64,000 nt of DNA, taken from positions 1,488,001 through 1,552,000 of the forward strand of contig NZ_CP019344.1 of assembly GCF_002117125.1 (NCBI RefSeq), given 5' to 3'. Of the stretch, positions 35,716 to 44,555 are shown in pieces. The stretch is from Nonlabens spongiae. GTDB taxonomy: Bacteria > Bacteroidota > Bacteroidia > Flavobacteriales > Flavobacteriaceae. A program made the translations under genes and the position numbers. The notes beneath the pieces were generated by a model. That model had not been told where the DNA came from. It ran no database searches and saw nothing but the letters and a program-made list of their open reading frames with translations. Positions within the stretch are counted from its first letter, which is position 1. Each line of letters starts with the position of its first letter.

Positions 35716-37640
35716 GATAGGATTTTGATCTGGGTCGTAATATGATCCGTATTGGAGGCAAAAGTAAGTTTTATGGATTTTTCCTTCGTACCATAATAAC
35801 CGCTATACCACTTTTCGCCCTTTTCAGCGATCAGTTCTTTTCCGTTTGCGTCTGTTGCTTTGATGTTTAACGCTTTCCCTTCGACTCCGCTCAGGGACCG
35901 CGCGAAAGCCTGCCTGTCGTGCCTTGGCAGGCAGGCGGGATTCAACTGAAAATGTTGCTGAAGATCCAGTCCTCTACGATCATGTACTTTATCAATTACT
36001 GTCCAGATATCTTCATTTTTGAATTTGATAGCCTTACGCTGCATCTTGATACCGCCTAAATTACGATAAGCCACCTGACTAAGATCCCATTCAACACGAT
36101 CATCAAACTCTTGAATCTTCCCTCGAGCTTCTTTAATCCAATAAAACCAAACAAAACGACGGCCTCTTACCATGTGGTCACGACCTGCTACCGTGGCCGT
36201 ATTGTGGCCGGCGCTTCCTTGAAAATGATCGTGATATACCTTTTCAGTATTGTATTTATAAGTCCCACAATCCCAGAGGTAATTCACGCCATCTTTCCAA
36301 ATATCCAGATGAAAATTATCAGCTTGGAAGGGTCTGTGTTTGTAGGCTCCACATTTTAAAAATGTTTTTGTGTCGCCCGAATTATGAACAAAATAGCCTC
36401 CCTCTTCAAAAGCATGAATCCCTGAAATATCGATATCTACTTCTTCCACCTGATCAAGTCCATACCAGTTAAGCTCCTCTGACTTTTTAGTGACGGTGCG
36501 GGTAAGTGTAGCTCGTAGAGCATCAAGCTGACTCGTATAGTCACGATAATCGGCATCTGAAAATTTGAAAAAGAGAGCACCGTCATTGTTTCCGTAGTTA
36601 GGCAAAAAACCTGTTTTGGAATCCCGACAAACGTCCAAGAACCTAAGAGACTTTTTAGCTTTTTGATAGACCACATCAGAAAAACGATCATCGTGCAATT
36701 CACTCAAATTGACCGCCCATGTCAATAGTTGAATTACAACACGATGGTAGTTCATGCTGTGCTGCAAGAACGTGCCATCATCATAAATCTGATAGGCGAT
36801 TTCTTCTTCAAACCACTTTTTTCCTTGCGCTGACCACCTTTTACTTTCAGGAAAGAATGGAAACAGCAAACCACTCAAATAGAGCATCAAAGTTTCCGTT
36901 ATCGCATGATTGTTACGCACTGCAATACGAGAAAAATCTATATGTTCCCAAACATGTTGCAACTGGTAATAAATGGCGCTCATGATTTTCTCAAAACGCT
37001 GATCAGTCAGTTGCTCGCTATTTTTATAATAGTACAGCGCATAAGTCCAGTTCAAAATGCGCAAACTTATTTCTTGGCTGCATTTGTACTGTGGTCCAAG
37101 ATTGATAGGATTGCGATCGATAAAATCCTCGATTTCTACCAGCACGGTTTCATCTTGCGCTTGCTGACTGTGGTAGTCATAACGTAAGTAATCGTAAACG
37201 TGGCTGAATCGCGCCCGTTCCCACACATATTTTATATCACCAGCCTCAGCAGACAGGTCTTGGATTTCTGACCAGTGCTTATTCATATCGTAGCGATATC
37301 CCGTACTGGGGTTGACCGACCATTTATCTTCATCTTTAACCTCTAACTTGAGATTATTGAAGAAGGTGTATGTTTTGTTCTCGCTTTCGCGAAAGCGGGA
37401 AATCAAATCATCACTTAGAGATCTAGGAAAATCCAGCGATTCTCTAGACTCGATAAAAAAGGGAATCCCTGCGGCACGCCATTCTTTGAGAGAAATGAAA
37501 CTGCGTTGTGGCATTCCCGTAGGAAAGCGTTTCTTGTACCATCCTAATTTGCTTCTAATCGCGTGCTTCAGACGGTAGGAAACGTAGCGGCTCCCCATGT
37601 TTAAAGACAGGTCGCGTATTTGCTTGAATTTCTCAAACAT
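35712..37640 (-). CDS. Heparinase II/III-like (alginate lyase superfamily) protein
   Basis: The frame is open to 37679, but MFEKFKQIRDLSL at 37640 is the better start because the upstream gene stops at 37633; this gives 642 residues. An alpha/alpha toroid region (about 100-380) precedes the Hepar_II_III beta-sandwich with FQADNFHLDIWKDG and GSAGHNTATVAG. There is no signal peptide, which fits homologues found in polysaccharide loci with bi-domain oxidoreductases rather than secreted lyases. It carries one palindromic repeat (37382) and a second copy split by two in-frame insertions (35871-35940) that add 17 residues. Catalytic role in polymer modification is inferred. Confidence 0.85.
   Translation of the reverse strand: MFEKFKQIRDLSLNMGSRYVSYRLKHAIRSKLGWYKKRFPTGMPQRSFISLKEWRAAGIPFFIESRESLDFPRSLSDDLISRFRESENKTYTFFNNLKLEVKDEDKWSVNPSTGYRYDMNKHWSEIQDLSAEAGDIKYVWERARFSHVYDYLRYDYHSQQAQDETVLVEIEDFIDRNPINLGPQYKCSQEISLRILNWTYALYYYKNSEQLTDQRFEKIMSAIYYQLQHVWEHIDFSRIAVRNNHAITETLMLYLSGLLFPFFPESKRWSAQGKKWFEEEIAYQIYDDGTFLQHSMNYHRVVIQLLTWAVNLSELHDDRFSDVVYQKAKKSLRFLDVCRDSKTGFLPNYGNNDGALFFKFSDADYRDYTSQLDALRATLTRTVTKKSEELNWYGLDQVEEVDIDISGIHAFEEGGYFVHNSGDTKTFLKCGAYKHRPFQADNFHLDIWKDGVNYLWDCGTYKYNTEKVYHDHFQGSAGHNTATVAGRDHMVRGRRFVWFYWIKEARGKIQEFDDRVEWDLSQVAYRNLGGIKMQRKAIKFKNEDIWTVIDKVHDRRGLDLQQHFQLNPACLPRHDRQAFARSLSGVEGKALNIKATDANGKELIAEKGEKWYSGYYGTKEKSIKLTFASNTDHITTQIKILS
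35871..35940. repeat. Palindromic repeat split by two hairpin-forming in-frame inserts
   Basis: Pieces of the palindrome are CGCTTT (35871-35876), CGCGAAAGC (35901-35909) and GGGA (35937-35940). Between them sit a 24-nt insert (35877-35900) with CCCT/AGGG ends and a 27-nt insert (35910-35936) that forms most of a 9-bp stem (35908-35916 with 35928-35936). Removing both restores the uninterrupted repeat seen at 16382 and 37382. Both lengths are multiples of three. Confidence 0.9.
37382..37397. repeat. Palindromic 16-mer inside the heparinase-like gene
   Basis: Perfect CGCTTTCGCGAAAGCG copy read in the RFRES frame (LISRFRESEN), near residue 82 of the protein. Confidence 0.95.
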
Positions 37641-39747
37641 GCTCCCAGCCTCCGTTCTTGAGACTCTCCAGCGCGGCAAATGACGCTAGCGTCGTATTGA
37701 TTAATGAATCCATTTCGATCAATGGTGCTCCACCGCTTTTAATTTGATCAGCAAGCTTTTGAAATTGAGCGCTATGCCCTTTATCCATTTTGTTTTTACT
37801 GCCATTGAATCCCTTGAAACCGTATGCCTTGAGCTTACGCCAGTTGTCTAGAATAAATGTGCGCTCCTTGCTATATACCTCGACACGTTCCTTTGAGTAC
37901 GATTTGCTACCGTTTGAGAAATAGTTTATCACCGCATTTGACCCATCAGCGTACTTGAGCAGAATGGTGGCATTATCAGTATTTTGCTCTGGGTGTTTGC
38001 CCAATGCATTCATACAAACTTCAGTAACCTTACTGCCCGTTAGGTACGAAATCAAGTCTATAAAGTGACAAGCCTCACCTACGATACGGCCACCACCTAT
38101 CTTGAGATCGTGTACCCAAACATCTGCTGGGATATGACCTGCATTCATGGTTGCTGTGATGTTTATGGGCCCACTGCCTAAATGCTTTTTCATTTGTACG
38201 GCTTGAGGCGCAAATCGACGATTGAAACCTACTGTCAGGCTCGCATCAGTTGATTGGTACACCTCGAGTATTTGATCGAGCTCCTCACGGTTGAGTGCTA
38301 ATGGTTTCTCTACAAAAACATTTTTACCAGCTTTAAGCGCAGCGATGACCATACTGGCGTGCAGATTATGACGCGTGGTAATGGCTACGGTATTCACCGC
38401 TGGATCGTTGAGAGCAATCTGCATATCAGTTACACTCTTCTCGATCGAAAACTTTTTTGCCAAAGTCGTTCCTGACAATCCACCAGAGCTTACAATATAT
38501 TTAAGAGGCAAATCAGTTTTCTTGAGTGCTGGCAGCATGGTCATTTTAGTAAAGTTTCCAGCACCTATGATGGCTAGACCTCCACTTTTTTGAGCAACAC
38601 CTTGATTAGTTGAAACGACTACTTCATTAGTATAGGGCTCAGATTGAGAGTAATCTAAAATGGATGCTATACTTTTTGAACTGCCTATATTACCGTAGAT
38701 TTTTTGATAATCAGCGAGGTCGATGACTTCAGTGATTAACGGCTCTACGTCGATATAATTTTTTGAGATAGAGTTGAGGATCGTCTCAAAATTGCGTTTC
38801 TCCGTCCAGCGCACAAATGGTAAAGGGTAATCTTGACCCTTGTTTTCATAGTCATCATCGTAACGTCCTGGCCCGTAAGAACAAGAAACCTGAAAAGTCA
38901 ATTCCTTTTGGTAGAATTCAGCACGGCTGAGCTCCAAACCTATCACACCCACTAAAATAATGCGCCCGCGCTGGCGGCTCATTTGAGCAGCTTGCGAGAT
39001 AACCTCGTTTGATTTTGTGGATGCGGTGATGATAACGCCGTCTGCTCCTACTCCATCAGTCATTTGCATGATGGTCTTAACGGGATCCTGACCAGCACTC
39101 GGGTTGATCGTTTGTACTCCCCATTCTTGAGCCAATTTCAGTTTAGTCTCATCAAAATCGATCCCGAGCACGTTGCAGCCATTAGCTTTCAACAACTGCG
39201 CGGTGATCAATCCTATGAGGCCTAGACCTGTCACAACGATGGTTTCTCCCAGTGTAGGTTCTAAAAGCCTGACTCCCTGAAGGCCGATACTGCCTATAAC
39301 TGTAAATGCTGCTTGCTCGTCAGAAACATTATCTGGAATGGCTGCCACAAGATTTTTAGGAACGCAAACATATTCTGCATGGCTACCATTAGAAGCTACG
39401 CGATCCCCTTTTTTAAATTCAGAAACTCCCTGTCCTACCTCGATGACCTCACCTACATTACAATAACCCAAGGGAAGTGGCTCGCCCAGTTTATTAAAAA
39501 CTGTTTCAAGAGTAGGCAACAGCCCATCAGTCTTGATCTTGTCGAGTACCATCTTCACCTTATCAGGCTGCTGTCTGGCTTTTGAAATAAGATTAGACTT
39601 CCCAAACTCCACCAGCATACGCTCGGTTCCCAAAGAAACCAATGATTTTGTGGTCTTGATAAGCACATGACCAGATTTCACTTTGGGAGCTGGTAGCTCC
39701 TCAAGAATGGTTTCTCCGGTTTTGAATGATTGGATGATTTGTTTCAT
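37633..39747 (-). CDS. Bi-domain oxidoreductase (alcohol dehydrogenase-like + Gfo/Idh/MocA)
   Basis: A 704-residue fusion. The N-terminal half (about 1-350) is a medium-chain, zinc-type dehydrogenase: GEPLPLGYCNVGEVIEVG, GDRVASNGSHAEY and the NAD fold VTGLGLIGLITAQL. The C-terminal half (about 385-700) is a Gfo/Idh/MocA oxidoreductase: LAIIGAGNFTKMTMLP, VFVEKPLALNREEL and GGGRIVGEACHFIDL. The same fusion occurs next to heparinase II/III-like genes in several capsule loci. It overlaps the heparinase start by 8 nt and follows the PaaK-like gene directly. The sugar substrate is unknown. Confidence 0.92.
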   Translation of the reverse strand: MKQIIQSFKTGETILEELPAPKVKSGHVLIKTTKSLVSLGTERMLVEFGKSNLISKARQQPDKVKMVLDKIKTDGLLPTLETVFNKLGEPLPLGYCNVGEVIEVGQGVSEFKKGDRVASNGSHAEYVCVPKNLVAAIPDNVSDEQAAFTVIGSIGLQGVRLLEPTLGETIVVTGLGLIGLITAQLLKANGCNVLGIDFDETKLKLAQEWGVQTINPSAGQDPVKTIMQMTDGVGADGVIITASTKSNEVISQAAQMSRQRGRIILVGVIGLELSRAEFYQKELTFQVSCSYGPGRYDDDYENKGQDYPLPFVRWTEKRNFETILNSISKNYIDVEPLITEVIDLADYQKIYGNIGSSKSIASILDYSQSEPYTNEVVVSTNQGVAQKSGGLAIIGAGNFTKMTMLPALKKTDLPLKYIVSSGGLSGTTLAKKFSIEKSVTDMQIALNDPAVNTVAITTRHNLHASMVIAALKAGKNVFVEKPLALNREELDQILEVYQSTDASLTVGFNRRFAPQAVQMKKHLGSGPINITATMNAGHIPADVWVHDLKIGGGRIVGEACHFIDLISYLTGSKVTEVCMNALGKHPEQNTDNATILLKYADGSNAVINYFSNGSKSYSKERVEVYSKERTFILDNWRKLKAYGFKGFNGSKNKMDKGHSAQFQKLADQIKSGGAPLIEMDSLINTTLASFAALESLKNGGWEHV

Positions 39748-41121
39748 TTACTTAACTAACAAATTAATTTTGCCCGATGTCGTTCTAATAGGCTCTTCGA
39801 CCCTTGTAAAACTGAATGACATGTTAATGTTTGAGGTGTCAAACAGATTTCTAGCGTCTTGTTCCAATACCTTTTTTGAGGTGTAGATTATTGTAAGTTG
39901 ACCAGGAACTGATTGTTTTACCTGAATGAATTCAGAATGATCAAATATTTGATGATGCCGCCCGAAGATAAGGGCAGTAAGATTAACTTTATTACCGTCA
40001 CCGTCAATTACAAACTGACCTGATCTACCTTGAGTGATTTTAAAAGAATCTAAAATCCCAGATTCTACAATAGGTTCTTCAATCAAATCTTCTGTATCAT
40101 AACGTATTAATGGAGTAGCATAATTATAATAGCTTGTGGCGACAAGAGATGTTTTTTGTTTAAACGTTGCGATAGCCTCAGCAAAACCGTAAGTGAGGAA
40201 AGGTTTGTAGGTAAAAGGATTCCCAACTTCTTCATGCGCTAGAACAGCTCGTTCTGTATGTCCGTACCAAGAAATTGTAGGTATTTCAAACACTTCTTCA
40301 ATAGCTTTACGATATCTGCTATGAGGATATTCAGAACCGAGAAAAGCACCTTTCAAATTTTTACGAAGCTCATCTACCAGCTTTGGGTCATTATTTTTAC
40401 AGTAACGAGCAAACTCATAAATGGATGAAGGATAACCATGTAAGTACTCAATGGGATGTTTTTTGACTATACCGTACAGTTTGTGAGCTACACTGGCCCA
40501 ACCAGCATAAATATCTACATTGAAACTATTACGCACTACATCATAGTCAACAAAGTCTTTTACATCACTCCTACCCCCAAAACACAGTTTAAAGCTAGCA
40601 GGATTATAATTAAGTCTAGACCAGATGTTATGCATATGAGCCCATTCATGCCCCATGGAATCGGGTTCGATGTAGAGACTTAATGGCTTGCCACTAGATC
40701 CGCCAGTGTTAACTATGTATCTATTTTTTCTCTCTGAGCTTCTATATTCGATGGAATGCTGCTGTAGAATTGATTTATTGATAATAGGAATTCTTTCTAT
40801 ATCTTCAAATCGATTCAAATTAGACAGGGAGAAATGCTGATCTTTATAGAAGCTTCTATAAAATGGTACATGAGCAATTGCATAAGAAACTAATTCAAAA
40901 ATTCTTTCATAAACAAATTGCTGTTTTTGCTTAATAGTCAGTGCACTTAGCCTATCAATTTCAAGAATTCTTTTTTTATAAACTTTGGAAAGTCCTGGTC
41001 TGTAGGAGAAAGGAACCTTGTTAATCAGTTTTCCTATGCCAGGAGGTATTCCAGCTAAATTCTCCTTTAAAACAACTGCAGGATTCATAAAGTTACGGCT
41101 TGACTGGTAAGATTTCTTCAA
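39748..41121 (-). CDS. PaaK/CapK-like adenylate-forming enzyme
   Basis: A 457-residue member of the phenylacetate-CoA ligase / coenzyme F390 synthetase family, often called CapK in capsule loci. The nucleotide site is NTGGSSGKPLSLYI near 130-143 and downstream there are SWYGHTERAVLAHE and TPLIRYDTEDLIEE. In polysaccharide clusters such enzymes are thought to activate acyl or amino acid groups that decorate the polymer, but none of that can be read here. It overlaps the upstream glycosyltransferase by 29 nt and is directly followed by the bi-domain oxidoreductase. Confidence 0.85.
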   Translation of the reverse strand: MKKSYQSSRNFMNPAVVLKENLAGIPPGIGKLINKVPFSYRPGLSKVYKKRILEIDRLSALTIKQKQQFVYERIFELVSYAIAHVPFYRSFYKDQHFSLSNLNRFEDIERIPIINKSILQQHSIEYRSSERKNRYIVNTGGSSGKPLSLYIEPDSMGHEWAHMHNIWSRLNYNPASFKLCFGGRSDVKDFVDYDVVRNSFNVDIYAGWASVAHKLYGIVKKHPIEYLHGYPSSIYEFARYCKNNDPKLVDELRKNLKGAFLGSEYPHSRYRKAIEEVFEIPTISWYGHTERAVLAHEEVGNPFTYKPFLTYGFAEAIATFKQKTSLVATSYYNYATPLIRYDTEDLIEEPIVESGILDSFKITQGRSGQFVIDGDGNKVNLTALIFGRHHQIFDHSEFIQVKQSVPGQLTIIYTSKKVLEQDARNLFDTSNINMSFSFTRVEEPIRTTSGKINLLVK

Positions 41122-42106
41122 CCAGCAAATCTAAGGAATTATGAACTTGCAAATGGGATTTAGGGAGATCTGAATAAGTAGCTCGTAATAAAGAATCTCT
41201 AATACTTTCCACGTTCAAAGGATCAAAACTGTCACTAGGTTCAACAACTTGGTATAGATAAGGTAAGTCTGAGCCTAAAACTTTGCAATTACAATGCGTA
41301 GCTTCAATAAGAGGAAGGCCAAAACTTTCTTTTAAGGAAGGGTATATGAGGTATTCAGCCGAATGATACAAATCCCAAATTTTTTCAATTTCTAAATGAC
41401 CATGATTGACAATATTTAATCCTTTGGATATGAGATTGTTAATCTTATTTGACAAATTCTGAAATTCAGGGCCAACAGTCAAATGCAAAGTGTAGCTGGA
41501 ATTTTCACGTTCAAACTCCTGCCATGCATCGAGCAGTCTATGATGATTTTTATGAGGTGCTCCTGAACTCACATAAACAAACATTTTTCCTTGCTTATTA
41601 CTTGAAATCACTCGCGGAATACGATAGAAGGGTCTGACCTTGATTTTTCCTTCATTGATACTGGATCGATTGATAAGCAAATCTTTTACAACATCTGTTT
41701 GAACCATCCATACATCAGAATTTTCTGATTGCATTTTGAACAGTCTTTTTCTTAGCCAAACCTTCGTCTTCAGAACAATATTCGAGTACTTCCCAAGATC
41801 TAAAATCAAAACATTATGAAAGTACGTAGTTACGTGAGCATCTAATTTTATAGGTGGTGCAAAATTCCCCAAACAAAATACAGAAGTGATTTTATCTTTG
41901 AGTTTACGATAAACCGCTAGCCGAGCAAAATAACTACCTCGCACTCGTATGACACCGTATGGAGTATTTTTATATTCAGAAGATTCACATCTTTGGTCCA
42001 GCAGTAGTGTAAAATCTGTTGATTTAGACACCAGCCCTTCGATTAAGGTGTCTAGTAGAACTTTACCTCCTCCAGAATTGATAAAGGTGCCGTCTATGAG
42101 AAGCAT
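41093..42106 (-). CDS. Glycosyltransferase, GT-B fold (family 1/4-like)
   Basis: A 337-residue glycosyltransferase starting MLLIDGTFINSGGGKVLLD. The C-terminal half has YVSSGAPHKNHHRLLDAW and the donor-site region YPSLKESFGLPLIEA, where the glutamates match the ExxxxxxxE motif. Upstream and downstream genes suggest it adds one sugar to the repeat unit. It has a -7-like box 18 nt upstream (42131-42124) and a 207-nt gap before the next upstream gene, so a new transcript may start here. Confidence 0.82.
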   Translation of the reverse strand: MLLIDGTFINSGGGKVLLDTLIEGLVSKSTDFTLLLDQRCESSEYKNTPYGVIRVRGSYFARLAVYRKLKDKITSVFCLGNFAPPIKLDAHVTTYFHNVLILDLGKYSNIVLKTKVWLRKRLFKMQSENSDVWMVQTDVVKDLLINRSSINEGKIKVRPFYRIPRVISSNKQGKMFVYVSSGAPHKNHHRLLDAWQEFERENSSYTLHLTVGPEFQNLSNKINNLISKGLNIVNHGHLEIEKIWDLYHSAEYLIYPSLKESFGLPLIEATHCNCKVLGSDLPYLYQVVEPSDSFDPLNVESIRDSLLRATYSDLPKSHLQVHNSLDLLVEEILPVKP

Positions 42107-42313
42107 AATTTCTTATTGAGAGGCAAAGGTAAGAGCAGGTGGTCAAGTTTTCACGTTCAGGAACTATTTTTATGAGTAGTACTTAAGTTGTGTACGCTTT
42201 CGCGAAAGCGAAATAATCAAAAATTAACTTGTTTATTTGAAACCCCTGCAATTAATGCTATCATTACTACCTAAGATCAAATTCTTCCATAGTACCTCAA
42301 AATTAGTCATGTT
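42107..42313. promoter_or_regulatory. Intergenic gap with candidate -7 box TACCTTTG and palindromic repeat
   Basis: The longest gap in the polysaccharide locus. TACCTTTG on the minus strand (42131-42124) matches TAnnTTTG, but the only nearby -33 TTG is too close (12 nt). The palindromic repeat lies further upstream at 42195-42210. An internal promoter for 41093-42106 and following genes is plausible. Confidence 0.35.
42195..42210. repeat. Palindromic 16-mer CGCTTTCGCGAAAGCG (intergenic)
   Basis: Perfect copy in the 207-nt gap between two glycosyltransferase genes. It is the last copy before a 5.8-kb AT-rich segment with none. Confidence 0.95.
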
Positions 42314-43456
42314 TTATTGGCTCAAGGCTTCAATAGCGGAATTAAGAACAATATTGGGATCATAGCTCTCAATGGCAAGATCCCTGCTTGATCTTCCCAT
42401 TTTCAAAAGCTCTGCTGAAGACTTTGATCTAATCTCGTTTAAAAAATGATTGATTTGCTTGCTATTCGTTGGGTCAAAAGTATAACCGTTTACACCATGC
42501 CGTATAAGCTCAGGGTGATTCCCGCATCTTTCAGAGACCAGTAGTGGCAAACCAGCAATTGCTGCCTCTACCACGCTCAAAGGACTTTGATCATGGTAGG
42601 ATGGAAGAATAAATAAATGTGATGCTGTTAATTGCTCAATAAGCTCTGGAACATCTAATTCACCAAGAAAAATAACTTTATCCTCTAAACCTTTTTCAGC
42701 TACAAAATCCTGATATCTTTTTGTGTCATCACCTACTCCAGCCAGTTTTATTCTTATTTCATCAAAACTATCAATGCGCGACAAAAAATTCAAAATACCT
42801 TTGGAGCTTTCCATGTGTCGTGCTACGATAATCATTTCGAGGTCTGGCTGTTTGCGGAAAAGATTTTTACTCTGATCAATATTGTAAAATTCTTCTGATA
42901 CTAGATTTGGAAACTTTATGACTGGTCGCATTTCAATTCCCCATTTTTCAAATAGCGTAATTCTGCTTGTTTCACCTGGTATAAAAAAATAACCATCACA
43001 AGTATTGAGCACCCATCTTCTAAGCGCCTTTTTTATGGATGAATCTGGTTTTGATGTTTTATAAATCGAGTTGTAGTTTGCTTCTGTCCAGAAACTTACT
43101 GTATTCTTTATTAGTTTCAGCCTTTTTAAAACACAAACGCTTAAAATATTAAAATCATTCCAGCTACTACCCAAAATCAGGTGAGCGCCTTTATATCTGT
43201 AAATCGTTCTATACAAGCGTGGATTAAACCTTATATGAAAATTCTTAAAATTGAAATAGAATCCATCATCATCTATTATATGGGAAAAGGAAAGATCATC
43301 TTCTTTCAAATACCAGCTCCTGCCTTTCTCGTTTCGATTAAAAACAAAAACCCTGAACGTGAAATTATCGCGCTTGACAGCAATACTTTCAAGCTTGTTG
43401 AACAGATTAATTCGATATGGCGGTAAAATATTCTTTATGAAAAGATGCTCAGTCAT
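42314..43456 (-). CDS. Glycosyltransferase, GT-B fold (family 4)
   Basis: A 380-residue glycosyltransferase starting MTEHLFIKNILPPYRINLFN, a common opening for GT4 enzymes. The C-terminal half has MIIVARHMESSKGILNFL, VIFLGELDVPELIEQL and the donor motif PSYHDQSPLSVVEAAIAGLP with the two glutamate-region residues. It overlaps the upstream glycosyltransferase gene by 8 nt. Acceptor and donor are not identifiable. Confidence 0.85.
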   Translation of the reverse strand: MTEHLFIKNILPPYRINLFNKLESIAVKRDNFTFRVFVFNRNEKGRSWYLKEDDLSFSHIIDDDGFYFNFKNFHIRFNPRLYRTIYRYKGAHLILGSSWNDFNILSVCVLKRLKLIKNTVSFWTEANYNSIYKTSKPDSSIKKALRRWVLNTCDGYFFIPGETSRITLFEKWGIEMRPVIKFPNLVSEEFYNIDQSKNLFRKQPDLEMIIVARHMESSKGILNFLSRIDSFDEIRIKLAGVGDDTKRYQDFVAEKGLEDKVIFLGELDVPELIEQLTASHLFILPSYHDQSPLSVVEAAIAGLPLLVSERCGNHPELIRHGVNGYTFDPTNSKQINHFLNEIRSKSSAELLKMGRSSRDLAIESYDPNIVLNSAIEALSQ

Positions 43457-44555
43457 TGACCTGTATTTTTTGAATTAGAGCTTTTACCTTGATTCTCCAG
43501 CTGTTTAATTTTTTATACTTATAAACTTTATCAACTTGTTCTTTATAAAAACCTGAATTTTGAAGGTTTGAAATGTGTAACTTTAACGATTCAGCATCAG
43601 TGTATTCTAACAGAACCGCTCGTATGGATGGTGATAAGCCTGCAGAAAATGTGGAGATAACAGGTTTCTTTAAAGCAATATAGGTCAATAGTTTCGATGG
43701 AAAGTTGTATTTAGTATTTTCCAAACTTGTATTTCTTGGGTTGATCAAGACATCTGCTCCCCTCATTGCTGTCATCAATACCGAATCAGACACGAAGCCT
43801 TTGTAAACTACATTTTTGATAGATTTTGATTCAATTAGACTCAACATCCTATCCTCTTCGCCTTTTCCGTAAATTTCAAGATTGACGCATGGTGCATCAA
43901 TCTTATTGAAGTCTTCCACGAGCTGAAATATACCCGTCCAATCATTAATCGCTCCCGAATAAACCACCTTGAAATTATTAGATTTTCTATCAATAGGTTG
44001 CATACAATCTATATCCAACTGCTCAATTCCTCCATCTAGAAAAAGTTTAGAACGAAAATCCGAATCTCTAAAATAACCATGGGATAAGTATAAGTCTATA
44101 TCTGGATTTCCTTTACGTTGATCATCTGCAACTACGCTTATCCATTTCAACTTGAAGAATAATTTAATCATCTTTGCAAAATAAAGATGTCGTTTTAAAG
44201 GATTGTATGTAAAAAATATTGTTGAACTAGAACGTAAGTCGGCCGAAATTACGGTTTTGAAAAATAAGGATGCTGAAATCCAATATTCCCTTATAAATGG
44301 AACGTTCAAATAGCCTGTACTAAGCTGTTTAAATCCTTCACCAAAAACAACTTTCTTATGGCTGTGTATCCATAATGCCCCTCTAGGCCATAATGGACAC
44401 GGTTGATATGAAAGATTTATTACTTCTATTTTATTATCTAAAAGTCCATGAATGAAACTTGATTGCCACTTGTTTGCCGCTGGGCTTACCGCTTTTTGAG
44501 TAAATAAATGACTGTTTACAACGGGACCCAGCCAGATTACCTTTCGTACTTTCAT
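43449..44555 (-). CDS. Putative glycosyltransferase (GT-B fold)
   Basis: A 368-residue protein. The C-terminal half carries VVYSGAINDWTGIFQLV, EIYGKGEEDRML, VVYKGFVSDSVLMTAM and a stretch around INPRNTSLENTKYNFPSKLLTYIA that corresponds to the donor-binding region. The N-terminal half is poorly conserved, as is usual for acceptor-binding halves. It overlaps both neighbours (8 and 4 nt), in line with a compact variable core between wzy and the conserved part of the locus. Confidence 0.75.
   Translation of the reverse strand: MKVRKVIWLGPVVNSHLFTQKAVSPAANKWQSSFIHGLLDNKIEVINLSYQPCPLWPRGALWIHSHKKVVFGEGFKQLSTGYLNVPFIREYWISASLFFKTVISADLRSSSTIFFTYNPLKRHLYFAKMIKLFFKLKWISVVADDQRKGNPDIDLYLSHGYFRDSDFRSKLFLDGGIEQLDIDCMQPIDRKSNNFKVVYSGAINDWTGIFQLVEDFNKIDAPCVNLEIYGKGEEDRMLSLIESKSIKNVVYKGFVSDSVLMTAMRGADVLINPRNTSLENTKYNFPSKLLTYIALKKPVISTFSAGLSPSIRAVLLEYTDAESLKLHISNLQNSGFYKEQVDKVYKYKKLNSWRIKVKALIQKIQVND

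Noticed and set aside
35712-37640. Heparinase-like protein as a secreted degradative lyase
   Set aside because: No signal peptide is present and the gene overlaps assembly genes, so an intracellular or membrane-side role in synthesis is more likely.
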